Of a stretch of DNA of 44,899 bases, positions 15,922 to 24,418 are shown in pieces. Numbering within the stretch: the stretch's first letter is position 1; each line of letters opens with the position of its first letter. The notes beneath the pieces are model-generated. The model was not told the DNA's origin and made no database searches. It saw nothing but the letters and a program-made list of their open reading frames with translations. Position numbers and translations under genes: made by a program. Source of the DNA: Microcaldota archaeon (GTDB lineage: Archaea > Micrarchaeota > Micrarchaeia > Micrarchaeales > Micrarchaeaceae); NCBI GenBank assembly GCA_021789815.1, contig JAJYIZ010000003.1:1-44899 (forward strand), in the 5' to 3' direction.

Positions 15922-17739
15922 ATGTTAAGGACCACCCAACGCTCTATACTAGCGTTGCTTTTTACATTTGTTTCGCTTGCAATAGGAGCGCAAGCCCAGG
16001 TTGTCGGTACCGCTTCGCTTCTCGCTCCTGCAGTAAATTCATACAACAACACCGGCAGCCTTACAACAATATCCCTTACTGTTACAAAGGGAACCGGCCA
16101 TGTATCGATCACTGGCCCGATAAACGTATCTAGCGATACATATCAGTCTGCGATAAACGCCGCAACTACAGCCGCAATGTATCTGAATGTGAGCTATGCA
16201 AGCTACAACTACACGTACAACATAGCTGATTACAATCAGACCGTATCTGGACCTAGCGCAGGAGCTGCAATGACACTACTTGCAATATCTGCGATTTCGG
16301 GCCAGAGCTTTGTCCATTCCTTTACTATAACGGGCACGATCAATAATGGCGCGATAGGCGCAGTTGGTGGGGTCTACGATAAGACAATGGCTGCAAAAGA
16401 AAATCACCTAAGATTCATACTTGTGCCCGCGGTATCGCAGAGCAGCGAAGAGGCCGAACTTTATTATCTAACGCAGGGAACGTTCGGGATACCTATGATA
16501 CAGGTTGCAAACATAAGTGCTGCTGCAAGCTATGCCTTTGGAACAAAGTCGATAAACAATGCTGGGACGAATTTCTCATTCTCCACCAATTACAACGCAG
16601 GTTCACTGCCAGTGGCAACGCTGCAGTGTAGCAACTCATGCAGCAGCCAGCCGTTTGCTGCACTTGACAATTTCACAATTAACCTTACACAATCACAGAT
16701 ATCAAGAGTACCTGGATTCCAGAGCGCAGCATCACAGATGATCAATGTCCTCAACCAGAGCGGGACAATGGTAGCGCGCGGCTACCTTTACTCTGGTGCA
16801 GATATCGCTTTCCTCGATTACATAAACGCATTCTACCTTTCGAGCGGAAGTGTGACTGTAGATTCTGGGCTGCAGGCCCTGAAAACGATCAGCAGCTACT
16901 GCTCCGGGCTGAATGCGCCGCAGCTTACCACACAGAACTATGAGTGGGTACTTGCCGGGCAGCTGAGACAGGCTTGGGGAACCTACAGCGTTTCAGGTGC
17001 GATATCGGAATACAACACAAGCGGGTACACGACAGACGATGTGCTTGCATCGATGTATAGCGCTGCGGAGTCGAACGCATGGTGCAGGGCCGCTAACTTC
17101 ATGTACACAAGCGCGGCAAACACCGGAGGCATTCAGGTTTATCAATCGCAGGCTCTAGCAAGCATAGCAAGGGGCCGGTTGGAAAGGGCCGCGCCTTATG
17201 CAGGGAGCATGTACTTCAACACGGCAAACTCATCGTATGCGCAAGGAAACTATGCGCTTGCCATACTGGGATCGGATTATGCTTACTCTGAAGGCATAGC
17301 TGTAAGGCAGGAGCAGAACATGAGCACATCTCAGCTCGTAAACTCTTCGCGCGCCGTAGCGTCGAATTCAACATACGGTGCATGGCCTACGCAGATTGCA
17401 AACCAGGCATACTTCTACTCATACGAATCCGTAATGGCGAGCAATGCCACGATTGCGCGATCGTATGCAATTCAGGCATATTCTGCTGCATTACTATCGC
17501 AGCAACTGAGCAATGACACCCAGACCATTTACTCTAACCTGCAGCAGAACCAGCCCCAAAGTACTGGCGTGCCGGTCTCTGTGCTACAGTCAGCTCACTT
17601 TGATGCCCTACACATAGCTATATATTTGACATTGGTCCTTGTCATAGTAGTATTTATGATTGATGTTGTAATACTTATTCTGCTTTCGGGAATGGTATTC
17701 GGCAAGAAGAGACTTATAAAAAGAAGAATACGTTGGTGA
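15922..17739 (+). CDS. Secreted, membrane-anchored S16 (Lon-type) Ser/Lys protease
   Basis: 605 aa from ATG 15922; an in-frame TTG at 15901 is less likely because ATG gives a clean signal peptide (about residues 1-25, ending GAQA). The S16 catalytic domain lies at about 45-215: catalytic Ser112 in SGPSAGAAMTL and Lys154 in GGVYDKTMAA. There is no AAA+ domain, unlike Lon. A long Ala/Ser/Tyr/Asn-rich, probably helical region follows (about 230-555), then one C-terminal TM helix and a basic tail (GKKRLIKRRIRW). It matches the archaeal predicted serine protease group with an isolated Lon proteolytic domain. Active outside the cell, probably tethered to the membrane. A TATA-like TTTTTATACC lies near 15885-15894. 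Confidence 0.9.
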   Translation: MLRTTQRSILALLFTFVSLAIGAQAQVVGTASLLAPAVNSYNNTGSLTTISLTVTKGTGHVSITGPINVSSDTYQSAINAATTAAMYLNVSYASYNYTYNIADYNQTVSGPSAGAAMTLLAISAISGQSFVHSFTITGTINNGAIGAVGGVYDKTMAAKENHLRFILVPAVSQSSEEAELYYLTQGTFGIPMIQVANISAAASYAFGTKSINNAGTNFSFSTNYNAGSLPVATLQCSNSCSSQPFAALDNFTINLTQSQISRVPGFQSAASQMINVLNQSGTMVARGYLYSGADIAFLDYINAFYLSSGSVTVDSGLQALKTISSYCSGLNAPQLTTQNYEWVLAGQLRQAWGTYSVSGAISEYNTSGYTTDDVLASMYSAAESNAWCRAANFMYTSAANTGGIQVYQSQALASIARGRLERAAPYAGSMYFNTANSSYAQGNYALAILGSDYAYSEGIAVRQEQNMSTSQLVNSSRAVASNSTYGAWPTQIANQAYFYSYESVMASNATIARSYAIQAYSAALLSQQLSNDTQTIYSNLQQNQPQSTGVPVSVLQSAHFDALHIAIYLTLVLVIVVFMIDVVILILLSGMVFGKKRLIKRRIRW

Positions 17740-17749
17740 TTTCATTTCT

Positions 17750-17911
17750 GTGTTACCAGGCAAAACATGTGTATCGTGCGGCAGGCTTACTAGCGAGTAT
17801 ACAGAATTCAAGTGCCCCGCGTGCGGAAAGTCGGTCATAGTCAGATGTCATCATTGCAGGGAGATATCCAACATCTACAAGTGCAGCGAATGCGGATTTG
17901 AGGGACCATAA
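17750..17911 (+). CDS. Small four-CxxC zinc-ribbon protein of the aEF1beta operon
   Basis: A 53-aa protein starting at GTG 17750 with GGTGAT nine nt upstream. Four CxxC pairs (CVSCG, CPACG, CHHC, CSECG) make two zinc ribbons. Tiny proteins of this kind precede the aEF1beta gene in many archaea; haloarchaeal relatives are known as small zinc-finger proteins. Its stop overlaps the next ATG (TAATG at 17909-17913), so the genes are translationally coupled. A nucleic-acid- or ribosome-related role is likely but unproven. Confidence 0.88.
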   Translation: MLPGKTCVSCGRLTSEYTEFKCPACGKSVIVRCHHCREISNIYKCSECGFEGP

Positions 17912-18159
17912 TGTCTAAGGTATCTGTTATTTTCAAGGTTTATCCAAAGGAGAATGCTCTTGAGAGCGCGCTCAAGAACATAAAGGAGAATCTAAAACCG
18001 GTAGCCATACAGGCAGAGGAGGTTGCCTTTGGGATAAAGGTCATAAAGGTCCGGTTTGTCTTCAACAACGAGCAGACGACTTCTTCTGCGATAGAGGAGC
18101 AGCTCAGGAAGACCGATGGAGTAGGGGAGATAGAGGTAGAGGAAGAGAGCCTCATCTGA
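17911..18159 (+). CDS. ef1b: Elongation factor 1-beta (aEF1B)
   Basis: An 82-aa guanine-nucleotide exchange factor for aEF1A. It begins VSVIFKVYPKENALESALKN and carries EVAFGIKVIKVRFVFNNEQ and the C-terminal GVGEIEVEEESLI. The length equals the compact archaeal form, the catalytic C-terminal domain of eEF1B. Its ATG overlaps the TAA of the zinc-ribbon gene by one base. Confidence 0.95.
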   Translation: MSKVSVIFKVYPKENALESALKNIKENLKPVAIQAEEVAFGIKVIKVRFVFNNEQTTSSAIEEQLRKTDGVGEIEVEEESLI

Positions 18160-18170
18160 TATTCAATAAT

Positions 18171-18180
18171 CTTTTTATAG
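18171..18180 (+). promoter_or_regulatory. TATA box of rad50
   Basis: CTTTTTATAG, centred about 24 nt from the GTG at 18199, suggesting a leaderless rad50 message with its own promoter after the aEF1beta stop. Confidence 0.5.
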
Positions 18181-18198
18181 CGGAAAAGCGCTATACAT

Positions 18199-20520
18199 GT
18201 GCCTGATTTTATGATAAGCGGCATAGAGCTCCGCAACTGGAAGACCCACGGCGAGACTAGGCTCTCATTCCAGAAGGGCGTTAATGTGCTTATAGGCATA
18301 ATGGGAGCCGGCAAGAGCTCAGTGATGGAGGCAATCTCTTTTGCCCTCTTTGGCACGTTCCCAATGCTGAAGCAGAGGCGCGTCAAGCTCGAGGGGATGA
18401 TAAAGAGTAGACCCTCTAAAGAGGATGAAGCCCAGGTAAAGTTGACTTTCGTTGTGGGAAGCGATACATACACAGTGACTAGAAAGATATCCTCTGATGG
18501 AGGGACTATGGCGAGGCTGGACAAGAATGGAGCGCACCTCCAGACCCAGCCCATACGCGTCAATGAGGAGATAGCAAGCATACTGAAGGTTGATTATGAT
18601 ACATTCGCTAGGGCGATATACGCAGAGCAGAACGGCCTTGATTACTTCCTGAGCATAGCAAAAGGCGACAGGAAGAAGCAGATAGACAACATGCTCGGTC
18701 TCGACCAATTCGCAACAGCAGAGGAGAACTGCAAATCCCTGATAAACAGCATAAAGGCGTCTGCAGAGAGCGAAGAGACAGTCCTAAACAGCATGGATAT
18801 CAAAACAATGAGGGCCCAGTTGGACAAATCTGTGGAGGCGAAGGACAACGCGGCAAAGGAATTGGCTTTACTAAAAGAAAGGAAGAAGAAGGAGGAATTG
18901 GAACTGAAGAAAGTGCAAGAGTCATTAGACTTACAGAAGAAACTCTACAAAAAGAAGGATGAACTATCAAGAAAGTCGGCAGAGCTGAAGAGTAAGATAG
19001 AGATTCTGCATAAAGAGATAAGCAAGATCGATTCAAAGATAAAGAATGTGAGTGAAGGGGCACTAAAAAAAGAGCTCGACTCCCTTATTCTGAAAGAAAA
19101 GGAGATGAAACAGCTTGTAACAGAGCTTGAGAGAGATTCTGATAAGCTGAAGAGGGAGATGGCGTCACTCCAGACCTCACTGAACAACGATGAGAGGCGG
19201 CTTTCTGAGAAGAAGAAGCTCGCAAATGAGATAGAAGGGAAGGATGGGGTATCTCTCGAGAAGAAGCTGAAGGAAGAGACCTCTTCTCTTGATATGCTTG
19301 TGAATGCAGAGGCGCTTGCGAGAAACAGGCTTGAGGAATTGAATTCTACCCTAAAGGAACTGCAGAAACACCTTGCAAAATGTCCGGTGTGCGAAAGGGA
19401 ACTCGGTCCGGAGCTCTGCGAGAAGCTGATATCTGAAAAATGCTCTTCGATAGAAAAGACCAGGGACGAAATAGCAAAATCTGGCAAACTTGTTGAAACG
19501 AAGCGCAAAGATGTTAAGAAGATTAATGATGAGCTTGCTGCGCATTCGCTAGCAAGCAGCAGGCTGAAGGATTATTTTGGAGTTGAAGAAGTGATAACCG
19601 AAAATAAAAATAAATTGGAAGCTCTGAACAAAGATGTTGAGAAAGCGGGCAGCTCATTAGAAAAGAAAAAGAGGGAAATTGAAGAACTCAGAGATGTGGT
19701 TCAGAAAACAAAGGCGTCGCTCGGGATGTTTGAGAAGAGAAAGGAGCATCAAGACGATATATTCAAATACTCAGAGCTTGTTGAATCCAGCGAGAAGGAA
19801 GCCGGATCCATAAAGGCAGAACAGAAGGATGTGGATATATTGCAGGCCCGTTTCACAGAACAGAGTGCCGCGCTCGCTGACGTCTCTGCAACAATCTCAG
19901 GATCGGAGAAGCAGTATGCCACTTTGGAATCAAGGGTATTGGAACTAGTGAAGCAGATCGACAACATCAGGGAACTGGAACAGAGATTGGAGAGGCAGAG
20001 GGCTTTGGTCAAGAATTTGAATAATTTCAAGTCTGCGCTTGTGGAGACCGAGGCGTTTTTGAGGGCCCGGCTTACCCAGTCAATAAACAGCCTGATGCAG
20101 GGAATATGGCCGGAACTCTATCCATATGCTGACTACACCAAACTCAGGTTGAGCGCGAAGCCGGATGATTATCTTCTAGAAGCAAGCCTCCAGAACGGCT
20201 CTGGAGAAGAGTGGGTTCAGGTAGATGCGGTTGCTAGCGGTGGAGAGCGAAGCATTGCCTGCCTTGCAATGCGGATTGCTCTGTCTATGGTAATAGTGCC
20301 AAACCTAAAGTGGCTGATACTGGATGAGCCTACGCACAACATAGACTCTAGCGGAATATCGAAGATGGTTGGAGTGCTGAGTGACACGCTCCCGAGAGTC
20401 GTAGAGCAGGTGTTCATAATCACGCACGATGAGAATCTGAGGCAGATAACATCCGCTAAGGTCTACCAACTTGAAAGAGATAAGGGAGTTGCCGGGCCTA
20501 CGCTCGTTTCAGAACTGTAG
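18199..20520 (+). CDS. rad50: DNA double-strand-break repair ATPase Rad50
   Basis: 773 aa, shorter than the roughly 850-900 aa of many archaeal homologues. Walker A GIMGAGKSS near residue 34; long coiled coil (Lys/Glu-rich, about 190-620); zinc hook CPVC at 395-398; ABC signature ASGGERSIA near 680; Walker B LILDEPTHNID near 706. With Mre11 it tethers and processes DNA ends. Mre11, HerA and NurA genes, usual operon partners, are not adjacent. GTG 18199 is chosen; ATG 18211 (MISGIELRNW) is also possible. The last 12 bp overlap the 3' end of the convergent third ftsZ. Confidence 0.96.
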   Translation: MPDFMISGIELRNWKTHGETRLSFQKGVNVLIGIMGAGKSSVMEAISFALFGTFPMLKQRRVKLEGMIKSRPSKEDEAQVKLTFVVGSDTYTVTRKISSDGGTMARLDKNGAHLQTQPIRVNEEIASILKVDYDTFARAIYAEQNGLDYFLSIAKGDRKKQIDNMLGLDQFATAEENCKSLINSIKASAESEETVLNSMDIKTMRAQLDKSVEAKDNAAKELALLKERKKKEELELKKVQESLDLQKKLYKKKDELSRKSAELKSKIEILHKEISKIDSKIKNVSEGALKKELDSLILKEKEMKQLVTELERDSDKLKREMASLQTSLNNDERRLSEKKKLANEIEGKDGVSLEKKLKEETSSLDMLVNAEALARNRLEELNSTLKELQKHLAKCPVCERELGPELCEKLISEKCSSIEKTRDEIAKSGKLVETKRKDVKKINDELAAHSLASSRLKDYFGVEEVITENKNKLEALNKDVEKAGSSLEKKKREIEELRDVVQKTKASLGMFEKRKEHQDDIFKYSELVESSEKEAGSIKAEQKDVDILQARFTEQSAALADVSATISGSEKQYATLESRVLELVKQIDNIRELEQRLERQRALVKNLNNFKSALVETEAFLRARLTQSINSLMQGIWPELYPYADYTKLRLSAKPDDYLLEASLQNGSGEEWVQVDAVASGGERSIACLAMRIALSMVIVPNLKWLILDEPTHNIDSSGISKMVGVLSDTLPRVVEQVFIITHDENLRQITSAKVYQLERDKGVAGPTLVSEL

Positions 20521-21555
20521 GTTGCCCAATCCGTAATCTTCCGTTTCGTCCATCTTTGTGCCGCCGAGTATGGATGAACCCTTTACTCCTGTGAAGATTG
20601 CTATTGCCTCTATTTTGCCGTTGTACGATGGATCTATACGTGCGCCCCAGACGACGTTCGCGCTAGGCTCTGTCATTTCCGTAAGCTTTCTTCCTACTTC
20701 GTTAGCCTCTCCCAATGTCATATCTTCTCCACCGGTTATGTGGATCAGAACGCTCGACGCCCCTTCGTAATCCACGTCGAGAAGCTTGTTCTTGAGCGTG
20801 TCATTTACTACATCGTCGACCTTATTGGGCCCTTTTCCTTCGCCCACGCTTATCATGGCCAGTCCTCCAGATTTCATTATATTTCTGACGTCGGAATAGT
20901 CGAGGTTGATAAGGCTAGGCTGGCTGATCGTCTCGGTTATTCCGCGGACAGCCCTTGACGCAACTTCGTCCGCAATCTTGAATGCCTGCTCCATGGCAAC
21001 GTTTGGGTAGAGGTCCACGAGCCTCTGGTTGTCTATTATGATGAGTGTGTCTATGTTCCTTCTAAGAGCCTCGACTCCCTTCTTTGCGACATCAATCCTG
21101 ACGCGCTCCAGAGAGAACGGGAACGTGACTATTCCTATTACTACAGCTCCGCTCTTCTTTGCTATCTCTGCCACTACAGGGGCAGCGCCAGTTCCAGTGC
21201 CCCCTCCCATGCCTGCTGTTATGAAAACTAGATTATAATCTGCAAGCGCGTTCTCGAGCTCGCTGCGCGAGTACTGCGCCGCCTTGCTCGCTACCTCTGG
21301 GAAGCCGCCTGCTCCCAGCCCCTTGGTTATCGCGCCACCTATAAGTATTCGTTTTATGGTTGCATCGAGCGTTCTGAGATGGTTGCCGTCTGTGTTGACT
21401 GCTATTAGGTTCGCTCCCTTGACACCAAGCTTGCTTATCCTCTGGATCGTGTTGCTGCCTCCGCCGCCTATTCCGCATACGGCGATCCTGGCCCTGAAGA
21501 GTTCGTCATCGCTTATGTTCGCAGATGGGCTCAGTGCTGTGTCAACAAGCTCCAT
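20509..21555 (-). CDS. ftsZ: Cell-division GTPase FtsZ (paralogue C)
   Basis: 348 aa. GTPase motifs: CGIGGGGSNTIQRI, NTDGNHL, tubulin signature GGGTGTG at 117-123, and T7 loop NLDYSDVRNIM with both acidic residues. It shares GAGGFPEVA with paralogue B and FTGVKGSSI and LLDVDYEGA-type segments with paralogue A. The end is DYGLGNLQF, another hydrophobic tail. It lies 14 kb from the ftsZA-ftsZB pair. A bactofilin-like gene lies upstream on the same strand (gap 55 nt, with a TATA-like TATTTATAA near 21585). It is convergent with and slightly overlaps rad50. GTPase activity and filament formation are expected; the special role is unknown. Confidence 0.96.
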   Translation of the reverse strand: MELVDTALSPSANISDDELFRARIAVCGIGGGGSNTIQRISKLGVKGANLIAVNTDGNHLRTLDATIKRILIGGAITKGLGAGGFPEVASKAAQYSRSELENALADYNLVFITAGMGGGTGTGAAPVVAEIAKKSGAVVIGIVTFPFSLERVRIDVAKKGVEALRRNIDTLIIIDNQRLVDLYPNVAMEQAFKIADEVASRAVRGITETISQPSLINLDYSDVRNIMKSGGLAMISVGEGKGPNKVDDVVNDTLKNKLLDVDYEGASSVLIHITGGEDMTLGEANEVGRKLTEMTEPSANVVWGARIDPSYNGKIEAIAIFTGVKGSSILGGTKMDETEDYGLGNLQF

Positions 21556-21610
21556 TCCAACACGGATTCCTCTCTCAAGGAAGTTATAAATAGATAGTGT
21601 TGACGTCTGT

Positions 21611-22144
21611 CTATCTGGCTAGCTCGAAGCGTATGCCGCCTTTGAGCCCTTCGATTCTGCTCACAGTAACGGGTGCGGGTTTCTCAAAGAAGACCAGCTC
21701 GAATCCAGATACTATGAGCTCTTTTACCTCCAAATCGCTGGTGTGACCAGGCTTGGGAGCCAAGAGGCGCAACTTGCCCGCTCTAAGAGTCGGTGTGTGT
21801 ACGCTAGAAGCGGTAAGGGCACCCTCAACCTTTACAGCCATGCTTGCATATACGTTCCCTGCGTTGAGATTGCCGCCCACATCTATGCTTCGCGTGCTGG
21901 CATCCACAAACCCCTCAATTGTCGCGTGCCCTTTCACATCTATGTGGCCCGCTTCAAGGTCCTTGACGTGAAGGTTTCCACCGACCCTGAGTAGACCTCC
22001 AACAGAAAGTGAATGCAGTTGATTTGCATGCAACGGAGCAACAGATCTGGCGACCGAAAGGGCGCCCTCAAATCTTCTGTCCGTACCCATAACAAGATTA
22101 TCTATTTCTGTAAGCTCTCCTCTCTTTCCTTCGACCTTCAACAT
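21611..22144 (-). CDS. Bactofilin-like polymer-forming protein
   Basis: A 177-aa soluble protein. The core, about residues 40-135, has short repeating beta-strand units rich in Gly and Val: LSVGGLLRVGGNLHVKDLEA, IDVKGHATIEGFVDA, IDVGGNLNAGNVYA and VKVEGALTA. This is the pattern of the right-handed beta-helix of bactofilins (DUF583), which polymerise into nucleotide-independent filaments. Short flanking tails also fit. An alternative is another small beta-helix protein, since bactofilin is best known from bacteria. ATG 22144 has a TATA-like TTATATTT at about 22172-22185. It lies directly upstream of ftsZ paralogue C on the same strand. Confidence 0.72.
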   Translation of the reverse strand: MLKVEGKRGELTEIDNLVMGTDRRFEGALSVARSVAPLHANQLHSLSVGGLLRVGGNLHVKDLEAGHIDVKGHATIEGFVDASTRSIDVGGNLNAGNVYASMAVKVEGALTASSVHTPTLRAGKLRLLAPKPGHTSDLEVKELIVSGFELVFFEKPAPVTVSRIEGLKGGIRFELAR

Positions 22145-22296
22145 TTAAACCCCGAGTTTCTGACCCGAAGAGATATTTATATGTTGCTTTGTGTTACACA
22201 GTTGCTTTTGTAGCTGCGTAGCCTTTTTATAGCTTCGTCAACAGAATAGTATTGCTTTCATTTATGTGCTAATTCTGCACTTATAGAACGATAATT

Positions 22297-22836
22297 ATGG
22301 CTAGATTGAGGCCTGCACGAACATGCAGGACACCAAATTCACAGGCTTGGGCGAGGTACTCGCTGCGCAAGCCTCGCAAGAACTACGTGAGGGCGTTGCC
22401 GCACACCAGCCTCAACGTCTTCAAGACAGGTGTAGAAAGCGAGAGCTACGATACGAGCATAACCCTTGATTGCGATCAGTACATACAATTAAGATCAAAC
22501 GCTTTGGAGTCAGCAAGGATAGCTGCAGGAAAGTTCCTCGAAGCAAACATTCCGAACGAATACTGGTTCACTTTAAGGGTATACCCGCACAATGTCATTA
22601 GGGAGAAGCGTATGGCAACGGGTGCCGGAGCTGACAGAATATCACAGGGTATGACCCTTGCTTTCGGAAAGCCCGTTTCTGTTGCTGCAAGGATAAGGCC
22701 AGGCCAGCCGGTCTTCCAGATAAAGATTAACGGAGAAAACTCTGATATAGCAAAGAAGGCTCTGAAGCGCGCTATGTCAAAGCTCTCCGGTTCGTACAGA
22801 ATAAACACACAGAGAATAGAGAAGGCCGCCGCGTAG
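22297..22836 (+). CDS. rpl10e: 50S ribosomal protein L10e
   Basis: A 179-aa homologue of bacterial L16/eukaryotic L10. It starts MARLRPARTCRTPNSQAWAR and contains YWFTLRVYPHNVIREKRMAT, GADRISQGMTLAFGKPV and GQPVFQIKI. The 152-nt upstream gap shows a TATA-like CTTTTTATAG at about 22228-22238. Dph2 follows after 8 nt, so the two are probably one transcript. Confidence 0.97.
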   Translation: MARLRPARTCRTPNSQAWARYSLRKPRKNYVRALPHTSLNVFKTGVESESYDTSITLDCDQYIQLRSNALESARIAAGKFLEANIPNEYWFTLRVYPHNVIREKRMATGAGADRISQGMTLAFGKPVSVAARIRPGQPVFQIKINGENSDIAKKALKRAMSKLSGSYRINTQRIEKAAA

Positions 22837-22844
22837 GTGCTTAA

Positions 22845-23774
22845 ATGCGACTACTTTTACAGTTCCCAGAGGGATTGAAGCAGCAGGCGCTATCATATGC
22901 AAAAAGGCTAGAGAAGGAAGGCAACGAAGTTTTCATATCCGCTTCCCCGACCTTTGGTGCGTGTGACCTTGCTCTAGATGAAATGCGCAACATAAAGGCA
23001 GACAAGCTCATCCACTTCGGCCATGCTGAGTTTCAGCATGTGGATGCGAACGTTGAGTATGTAGAATTCTTTGTAGATGCGCCGCTTGAGATACTCGAAA
23101 GGTCGCTCGACCACTTGAGAGACTACAATACGATAGGCATTGTCACTACAATACAGCACATCCATCAGCTTGACAGGATAAAAGTTTTCTTTGAGTCCAA
23201 AGGCAAGAGAGTGGTCGTAGGCAAACCGTATGGTTTTGCAAAGAAGGAAGGGCAGATACTTGGATGCGATATTGGCAGCGCGGCTACTGTAGACAGGAAT
23301 GTTGATGCATTCGTGTACTTTGGTGGAGGGCTGTTCCACCCCTTGGGAGCGCTGCTTGCTACAACAAAACCATTCCTTGTTGTAGACCCATTCAACAGCA
23401 CTATAGAATTCATAGACAGATACAGGGATACTTACAAGAAGAGAAGCAGGGGCAAGATACTTGCCTCGCTTGATGCGAGGAAGTTCGGAATACTTCTTAC
23501 CACAAAGAACGGCCAGCATAATGAAGGACTTGCAAGAATAATCAAGCAGAGGATAGAGAGAGAGGGCCTGAGCGCAGGAATTCTCACTGCAAATACTTTC
23601 GATTTCATGTCTCTTGAGAACATGCGCGAGTTCGATGCCTTTGTCAATACAGCCTGTCCCAGGATAAGCGTAGATGATGTTGACAGGCTTAGCAAGCCAC
23701 TTCTTGGAGCGAACGAGCTTATGGAGGTCCTGCGAATGAAGAAAGAGCTCTCAGAGATGAGAGCAAAAAGCTAA
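22845..23774 (+). CDS. dph2: Diphthamide synthase subunit Dph2 (radical SAM-type enzyme)
   Basis: 309 aa. Archaeal Dph2 is a homodimeric [4Fe-4S] enzyme that transfers the 3-amino-3-carboxypropyl group of SAM to a histidine of elongation factor 2. Three cluster cysteines, one per domain, are visible: Cys40 (TFGACD), Cys141 (ILGCDIG) and Cys271 (NTACPRIS). Other conserved pieces are LLLQFPEGL at the start, HFGHAEFQ and YFGGGLFHPLG. GGTG lies just upstream of ATG 22845. It is linked to L10e. Confidence 0.95.
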   Translation: MRLLLQFPEGLKQQALSYAKRLEKEGNEVFISASPTFGACDLALDEMRNIKADKLIHFGHAEFQHVDANVEYVEFFVDAPLEILERSLDHLRDYNTIGIVTTIQHIHQLDRIKVFFESKGKRVVVGKPYGFAKKEGQILGCDIGSAATVDRNVDAFVYFGGGLFHPLGALLATTKPFLVVDPFNSTIEFIDRYRDTYKKRSRGKILASLDARKFGILLTTKNGQHNEGLARIIKQRIEREGLSAGILTANTFDFMSLENMREFDAFVNTACPRISVDDVDRLSKPLLGANELMEVLRMKKELSEMRAKS

Positions 23775-23786
23775 TTCTTGCTGCGT

Positions 23787-24317
23787 TTACGATGCCTTCA
23801 GTGTTGCGCTAGCCATCTGAGCGAACTGCTGCCCGCTTACAGTAGATGTTGTGTACTCAGCCCAGATCACACCGCTGTATGTTGACCCGACAGTGCTCGA
23901 GAATGCTGTGCCGCAGCCGATAGTGCCGCCGGTTATCGTAGCTGGCTGTGTGAACGATATTGTTACCTGCTGCGTTGGGGTTATCGCGTTTGCAAATGAG
24001 TAGTAGACGCATGCCGTGAGCGCGTTTGGTACAGTGCTCGGCACGCCACCTCCAGTAACGAAGAATATGTTAGCCGAAGTCCATGTTGTTCCTGTGTCTT
24101 GCGCCACTATGAAGTTTGCCGTTCCTGAATGCAGAATCGGTCCTGTGCAGAAGTAAGCAGAAGCCTGTGTGCATGTGTTGCCGATCGGACTTGTCACAAT
24201 TCCTAGAGAGAACAGTGCACCGAGAACTATAGAAATTATGAGTATTGCCCAACCATAGGTCATCAGGTACTCCATAGCGCTTTGCGCTTTAATTTTAGGC
24301 TTGAAGGTCAATGTCAC
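23787..24317 (-). CDS. Type IV pilin/archaellin-like protein with class III signal
   Basis: 176 aa. The N terminus KPKIKAQSAMEYLMTYGWAI, then a hydrophobic helix to SLGIV, is a class III signal peptide: basic stretch, processing after KA/QSA, then a long helix that packs in a filament core. The mature domain is small, Thr/Ser/Gly-rich and beta-like, with four cysteines (NTC, YFC, TAC, IGC) that could form two disulfides. The substrate of a FlaK/PibD-type peptidase is expected, but no peptidase, ATPase or TadC-like gene is nearby. It is divergent from glutamate dehydrogenase; a TTTTTATAG element upstream fits a promoter. Confidence 0.85.
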   Translation of the reverse strand: MTLTFKPKIKAQSAMEYLMTYGWAILIISIVLGALFSLGIVTSPIGNTCTQASAYFCTGPILHSGTANFIVAQDTGTTWTSANIFFVTGGGVPSTVPNALTACVYYSFANAITPTQQVTISFTQPATITGGTIGCGTAFSSTVGSTYSGVIWAEYTTSTVSGQQFAQMASATLKAS

Positions 24318-24418
24318 ACCTCTATTCTAAACAAGAGACATCTATAAAAAGCTTTCTTTAATCGATTTCCAAAAGAAACCTAATAAATAGTTTGGTGCGA
24401 TTCTATACGGGTGAAACT

